Source: Apostichopus parvimensis (taxonomy: Eukaryota > Echinodermata > Holothuroidea > Aspidochirotida > Stichopodidae). Taken from it: DNA of 23,391 bases. The notes beneath the pieces were generated by a model that did not search any database, had not been told where the DNA came from, and worked only from the letters and a program-made list of their open reading frames with translations. This document shows, piece after piece, positions 19,100 through 23,391 of this stretch. The first letter of the stretch is position 1; each line of letters starts with the position of its first letter. The position numbers and the translations under genes are program-made. The stretch is taken from contig KN883580.1 in the NCBI GenBank assembly GCA_000934455.1, positions 19,711 through 43,101 of the forward strand, read 5' to 3'.

Positions 19100-19415
19100 A
19101 ATGTGGGGTAGGGGGGGGGTGGGGCACAGCTCAGTGGAAGTAGCACTTGGGCGTAGGCACAGAATCAAGTTGGTGCCATAGTGATATTGGTGTAGGGTTG
19201 GGGGTGGGTGTGGGGGGGGAAAGGGGCAGAGCAAAGGAGAGTAGCATTTTGGCATAGGTACAGAATGCGGGTACTGCAAGTTGGTGCTGTAGTGATATTG
19301 GTGTAGGGTGGGGGGTGGGTGTGGGGGGGGGAATGGCAAAGCAAAAGGAGAGTAGCATTTTGGTGTAGGCACAGAATGCGGGTACTGCAAGTTGGTGCTG
19401 TAGTGATATTGGTTT
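19100..19415. repeat. G-rich minisatellite, three units (period about 101-111 bp)
   Basis: Units contain AGTAGCATTTTGGCATAGG, ACAGAATGCGGGTACTGCAA, GTTGGTGCTGTAGTGATATT and GGTGTAGGGTGGGGGGTGGG. AGTAGCA occurs at 19139, 19240 and 19351. Each unit carries a run of eight or nine G's. The proline-rich frames on the minus strand are translations of this repeat, not genes. Confidence 0.88.
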
Positions 19416-20062
19416 GGGTCAGAAATTGTTGAAGGATTGTTACTATTGGCAATTTGCCTTGTCTTCACTCAGATGAGAGTAACAAGATGGCCAGATCACA
19501 TTCAAGTAGAATTTTTCCACCGTGTTTGTTACATTTTTGTCTGAGCTACCTATTAAAATCCACACATATTTATTAAAAAATGGTAAATATCCACCAGGAT
19601 GTCAGATAGATAAAGGAGGACATTTTGGGAGAAATCTGGATAAGTGGTAACCATAATCAAGAACAACCTCCTCGTATGATGAGAAAAGTGTTAAACAACG
19701 TTGCTGGATAATTGTCATGTATCATGGCTGGATTCCAAGAAAGCAATTTCATATTTAAAATATTAATATTTCAGTCGTGCTTTTCTCGAAGACTCTTTCC
19801 CGCCAACTTTCCGTTGTAATGAGAGTAATGTGTATGTATGCGTGGGTGTTTTTGTGTGTGTGTGCGGATGTGTATATGTTACTCCTTGGCTTTTAAACAT
19901 TGTAATTCAAAAGATACATCTGGGTTGAACTTCATACTCTTCATGCCAGCTTACTTTCAAATATTAATTTTTTTTTTTTTTTACTCATTTAGTCATCTAT
20001 TTTCATTGTTTCTCGATAGAAACCGAGGTTATCCATAAAAACTTGTTTCATTATTTTGTCGT
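19416..20062. other. Intergenic or distal 3' UTR; no gene
   Basis: AT-rich with a GT-rich stretch (19830-19875) and a T run near 19968-19982; nothing coding is recognised. Confidence 0.45.
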
Positions 20063-20390
20063 TGACATATTTAAAAGTAAGTTGTATTAATTACACCTAC
20101 CGGATGCTATTAACCAGATGTCATATTTTTTGCATTTTTTGTGAAAAATTATCAGGAGCTACAGGTGTTGCCATGACGTTTATGTCACTAATCACTTGTA
20201 AACTCTGCCAGATGGCCTTTCTGCTGTGACATATTTAAAAGTAAGTTGTATTAATTACACCTACCCGATGCTATTAACCAAATGTCATATTTTTTGCATT
20301 TTTTGTGAAAAATTATCAGAAACTGCAGGTGTTGCCATGACGTTTATGTCACTAATCACTTGTAAACTCTGCCAGATGGCCTTTCTGCTG
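20063..20390. repeat. Recent 164-bp tandem duplication
   Basis: 20063-20226 and 20227-20390 begin TGACATATTTAAAAGTAAG and end CAGATGGCCTTTCTGCTG. They are the same length and differ at only a handful of positions (for example CCGGATG against CCCGATG, GGAGCTAC against GAAACTGC). A third, partial copy is not seen. Confidence 0.95.
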
Positions 20391-21249
20391 TGAACTGGTA
20401 GAAAGCATAACAGAACTACAATAATATATGAAGAATATATCACATAATTAATTTTGTTTGTAAATTACTCCTTCAATAATGAATAGTGAGAAGTTAACTG
20501 AATTGTCTGTTTTTTTTGTTTGTTTATTTTTGTTTGTTTGTTTACTCAGTGTTCACATTTTCAAAAAGTTTGAATTCGAGTAAATCCTTTTATTCGGCCC
20601 AAACACCATTAAAATCAAAAGGACAAAGTTATAGATTTTGAACAAGTATGTGATTGTTATACTTGGTTTTCATGATTTCCAACTGATATTTTGCTACAAA
20701 ATTGGAGAAAATATCTTTTACTCCTAATATTTAAGGTCTGAAATGCTATGTACATTTAACCGGAGGATAACGTCACTTCATTAAATGGTAGGTTGAATGT
20801 ACGTATTTTCAAATGATGCCCCCTGTGGAGACAGTGCATTATATTTACAAGGGCTGAAATCAGTGGCAGAGTTACACCCTCTGAAAACCCAAATGCACTG
20901 TATGTACGCAACTCCACCCCTTTTTATTAAGTTTTACTGTTACAACCTGAAAATAGAAGGGTTAGTATGTCTTGCCTGGAAAGAATATAAAAAGCTTGCT
21001 CTATATTGCACGTTAACGTCACACCCCCACTCCAACCTCTAGCTACGGCCCTGAGTTAGTATACAGAAAGCAGTCTAGAAAGACAATTAGCTAACGATGT
21101 TACATAGAGTCATTCACTGAATTCGTATATTGTTGAATGCCACCTATGTTGAGTAATTAATCACTCTAATCTTCATGGCCTCCGACCAAATGGCTTTGAA
21201 AATTAGTTATGTGTACCACATTTATCATTAACAACTAATGAGCAGATGC
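20391..21249. other. Intergenic; no gene
   Basis: Contains a TTTG microsatellite (about 20510-20545). The 81-codon frame at 20797-21042 shows no recognisable domain, and its DNA resembles dispersed repeat sequence. Confidence 0.45.
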
Positions 21250-21395
21250 TTACAGCAGAAGAGGGAGATGGAGAAAGGGGGGGGGGGGAGGTGGAGAGAC
21301 AGGTGGAGCGAGAGTTGGAGAGTGAGGGAGGGAGGGAGGGAGGGAGAGGGAGGTGGAGAGAGGGCGGGGGAGGGGGCAGGGAGAGAGAGAAAGAT
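21250..21395. repeat. Long purine (GA/GGGA) tract
   Basis: About 145 bases are almost entirely A and G on the plus strand, including a 12-base G run (21277-21288) and a GGGA array (about 21323-21346). Open frames across it on both strands are low-complexity artefacts. It lies roughly 690 bases upstream of the lectin start codon. Confidence 0.9.
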
Positions 21396-21980
21396 GGAAT
21401 GTTACAGCAACGAGCATCAGCGAGTAGTTATAAGCATAAGTTTCTTGTATAATAAATAAACCAAGAGACCTCGAAACTATGCAAACGTTGTTACTTTGGT
21501 ACTTTGTACTCGGAATTTCAAGTACTCGATAAAGGTACTTGGCTACAACACTGAATGACACCGGTAATTATCTGCTTTACGAAGAAAAATAATAAATAAA
21601 AAAATACTGTTAATACTCTGCACTGTAGGCTACTATGGAGAAAAACTACACACTGGTTCACACTTTCTATCAGACATGTTTCAAAGCTTTTGACCAAACG
21701 TTACATTTTAAATTTCGGAGTATACATTGACAACTATAAGCGAACATTTCTGAAGCAAAATATTTGAAAGAAAATCAACGACTACGTTATAAAAGGCAAA
21801 TATTAGTCATCATGACATCAAAAATCTAATTGCCTTGGTAATGGTTATTCACGAAAAAAAAAACCAAGTCACTATAATATCGAACAACAACGTGGTTGGG
21901 ACGAAACTGTTGACATTACGAGTTTAACTAGTACTTTGTTAATATTTAACAACAAGGGACAACTTTGTAGAAAGATTGAT
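21396..21980. other. Upstream region of the lectin gene; nothing specific
   Basis: AT-rich; several short GTACT words at 21495-21540 on both strands suggest an old repeat, but no family can be named. Confidence 0.4.
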
Positions 21981-21990
21981 AACGCATTAA

Positions 21991-22080
21991 AGAATAAATA
22001 GGGAGACATAATTTCACCGAGTTCATTCATCGCTTGACGGCACAAAGGGAGCTGTCTACTATCTCTTAGAAAACTTCACG
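21991..22080 (+). promoter_or_regulatory. Putative lectin core promoter and 5' UTR
   Basis: A TATA-like AATAAATA at 21993-22000 lies 81-88 bases before the ATG, leaving room for a start site near 22025-22030 and a 5' UTR of about 50 bases. The ATG context is CACGATGG, with G at +4. This is inferred from spacing only. Confidence 0.35.
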
Positions 22081-22190
22081 ATGGCGCTTAAGTTACTCCT
22101 TATAGTCAACCTCCTAGTCGTGTTCTGTTCCGTGGGTGACGGATGTGACTGCCCAACGTTCTGGACTACATGGGGAGATAATTGCTACAG
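22081..22190 (+). CDS. C-type lectin exon 1 (signal peptide and domain start)
   Basis: ATG at 22081 encodes MALKLLLIVNLLVVFCSVGD, then GCDCPTFWTTWGDNCY. Donor ACAG|GTTAGT leaves two bases of the Arg37 codon. The upstream sequence offers no better start. Confidence 0.88.
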
Positions 22191-23299
22191 GTTAGTACTT
22201 TTAAGTCCACTTCTCAGTTTTTCATTCATGATTTCGTAGAGAATGTATATAAGCAAGGCTGTAACCACGTATACATGTGGGAAGGGAGGGGGCAGGGGAT
22301 TATCCCCCCAGAAAACAATCATCACCTTCCTCGCCTACTGGCACACGGACCATTGACAAAAAATACCCTAGTGTTCAGTATACATAAATATTATAAAAGT
22401 ATAACACCATTAACAAAACATTCTCAAGGGTGAGCGTGGGTGGGGGGGGGGGGTGCGGAAGACACCCGTCCCTTAGACCACTCGCTTGGACGGCTATAAC
22501 ATCTTACCCCCTCCCCCAGTATAGAAAAGTTGGTTGCGCCCCTGACGAACAAACAATAAGTAGTTAATGCTACCAGTCGCATAAAACCTGAAGGTATAAT
22601 GGAGTGAAAACTTTCTCTCAAAATTAACAAGTGAAACTTCTTTGTCATCCGTTTCCTTTGTGGAAGAATGTACGTCACATGTCACGTGTCTTCAAGATTG
22701 TTTAATATTCGCGTAACACAGTATGTGATCAACATGTAACTGGTGTAGTTTTTTCCTTCTTCTCAAATACCTTTTTATCGTTTCATAAATTGATGTCAAT
22801 GAACTCATAGATTTTTTGGTTCAATTTAATGGAAACTTATGTTCCATTATAAACTAATCATCCAATGCGGTAGTGACACACTGCCTTTGTTTTGTTTTTC
22901 ACTACGAGTAAGCTACTTTTGGGTTAAAGGAATCATTTTTAGGTCAATGCAAAGTACTGATTAATTTGGCGACTCAGTGATACATACAGAGGATACAAAT
23001 TTAATGCTGCATATAGTTTCAAAATAATTATACTGGAATCCATCCCTATGCTTACGAGAATCAGAACCCCACCTCCCATTGCCCCCACCACACCTGTATC
23101 TCATCAACTAATGTAACCTTGGATACCATATCCGATCATAATTATGTCCACATACAGATATTTTGGAGCTAGAGTATCGTGGTACGATGCGAAAAAGCAT
23201 TGCAGAACATTTGGGGGCTGTGTCGATTTGGTATCCATACACTCACAATCAGAACAGGACTTTGTCTACGATTACTGGAAATCTCTTCGAGACGAAGAT
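22081..23299 (+). CDS. Secreted C-type lectin, first two exons (3' part outside the window)
   Basis: Exons 22081-22190 and 23158-23299 join in frame (Arg37 split) to give 84 residues. Residues 1-21 are a signal peptide: a Lys then LLLIVNLLVVF and a small-residue SVGDG before the first cysteine. CDCPTFWTTWGDNCYRYF (22-39) is the disulphide hairpin that opens a long-form C-type lectin domain. VSWYDAKKHC (43-52) and DLVSIHSQSEQDFVYDYW (60-77) are the first conserved helices and strand. The layout matches small secreted echinoderm lectins such as CEL-I and echinoidin. Such proteins are usually 150-180 residues with one domain that binds carbohydrate through calcium. The sugar-binding QPD/EPN and WND motifs would be in later exons, so calcium and sugar binding cannot be judged. 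The role in pathogen recognition is inferred from the family. Confidence 0.88.
22191..23157. other. Lectin intron 1; repeat fragments only
   Basis: Contains a 12-base G run (22442-22453) next to a G/C-rich block (22430-22550) resembling dispersed poly(G)-bearing repeats elsewhere in the window. Minus-strand frames at 22424-22685 are translations of that block. The last part before the acceptor is ordinary AT-rich intron. Confidence 0.45.
23158..23299 (+). CDS. C-type lectin exon 2
   Basis: Acceptor TCCACATACAG, donor GAT|GTAAGT, ending in phase 0. It completes Arg37 and encodes YFGARVSWYDAKKHCRTFGG and CVDLVSIHSQSEQDFVYDYW, then KSLRDED. Cys52 is the family's first core cysteine; Cys58 is an additional one. 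Confidence 0.9.
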
Positions 23300-23326
23300 G
23301 TAAGTATAACCTATAGTGCATGAATC

Positions 23327-23391
23327 AAGGGCGTAGGAACCGGGGGGGGGGGGGGGGGGGGGGGGGGGCTCAAGCCCCCCAGTGAAAAATA
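23327..23391. repeat. Poly(G) run of 27 with hairpin arm, part of a dispersed repeat
   Basis: GGCGTAGGAACC is followed by 27 G's (23342-23368) and CTCAAGCCCCCC. The last G's, with CT, can pair with AGCCCCCC as a tight hairpin. The unit looks like the edge of a dispersed element in lectin intron 2; the window ends inside it. Confidence 0.6.

Noticed and set aside
19073-19468. Proline/histidine-rich 131-, 95- and 75-codon frames on the minus strand
   Set aside because: They are three frames of the same G-rich minisatellite and carry no independent coding signal.
21238-21561. Arg/Glu/Gly-rich and Pro/Leu/Ser-rich frames over the purine tract
   Set aside because: Low-complexity translation of a GA repeat on both strands.
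1-23391. CRISPR arrays, operons or other prokaryotic systems
   Set aside because: The sequence is intron-containing animal DNA; the repeat arrays have no spacer-repeat pattern and there are no compact gene runs.

Overview
The window is animal (metazoan) nuclear DNA: AT-rich, intron-rich, full of decayed transposons and tandem repeats, with consensus GT-AG splice sites and no prokaryotic gene organisation. The best-supported content is one complete gene and the 5' part of another. The second gene encodes a small secreted C-type lectin of the kind abundant in sea cucumbers and sea urchins. With the TTAGGG-like repeats and tRNA-derived SINEs, this suggests an echinoderm, most likely a holothurian. 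That placement is an inference from protein style, not a database result.

Layout. Positions 1-312 hold an open frame that may be the last coding part of an unrecognised upstream gene. Positions 313-4700 are mostly non-coding: a Penelope-like fragment with a hammerhead-like stem (about 640-880), a three-copy tandem repeat (1762-2176), a second weak repeat (2257-2460) and AT-rich sequence in which I see no gene. Positions 4767-18956 are the plus-strand gene for peptide:N-glycanase (NGLY1/PNGase), rebuilt here as 12 exons joining in frame to 612 residues. It has the PUB domain, four zinc-binding cysteines, the Cys261-His288-Asp305 triad of the transglutaminase-like core, and the C-terminal PAW domain. 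Intron 1 (3.56 kb) is a transposon graveyard: a LINE tail and a SINE on the minus strand, then a plus-strand LINE endonuclease region interrupted by a solo-LTR-like element and a TTAA-flanked MITE. The LINE runs up to the exon 2 splice acceptor. Intron 5 holds a satellite of about 110 bp with a 480-base assembly gap; its last copy ends about 20 bp before exon 6. Intron 8 carries a full tRNA-derived SINE.

Positions 18957-22080 are intergenic or 3' UTR: a G-rich minisatellite (19100-19415), a recent 164-bp tandem duplication (20063-20390) and a long purine tract (about 21250-21395). Positions 22081-23299 are the first two exons of the C-type lectin gene, which runs off the right edge. The last 50 bases hold a run of 27 G's followed by a C-rich arm that could form a hairpin.

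The two recognised genes need not work together: one is a cytosolic deglycosylating enzyme of ER-associated degradation, the other a secreted carbohydrate-binding immune-type protein. I found no convincing undescribed gene system. The most interesting signals are structural: nested transposons ending at a splice acceptor, the telomere-like palindromic satellite touching an exon, and an unusual density of long poly(G)/poly(C) tracts.
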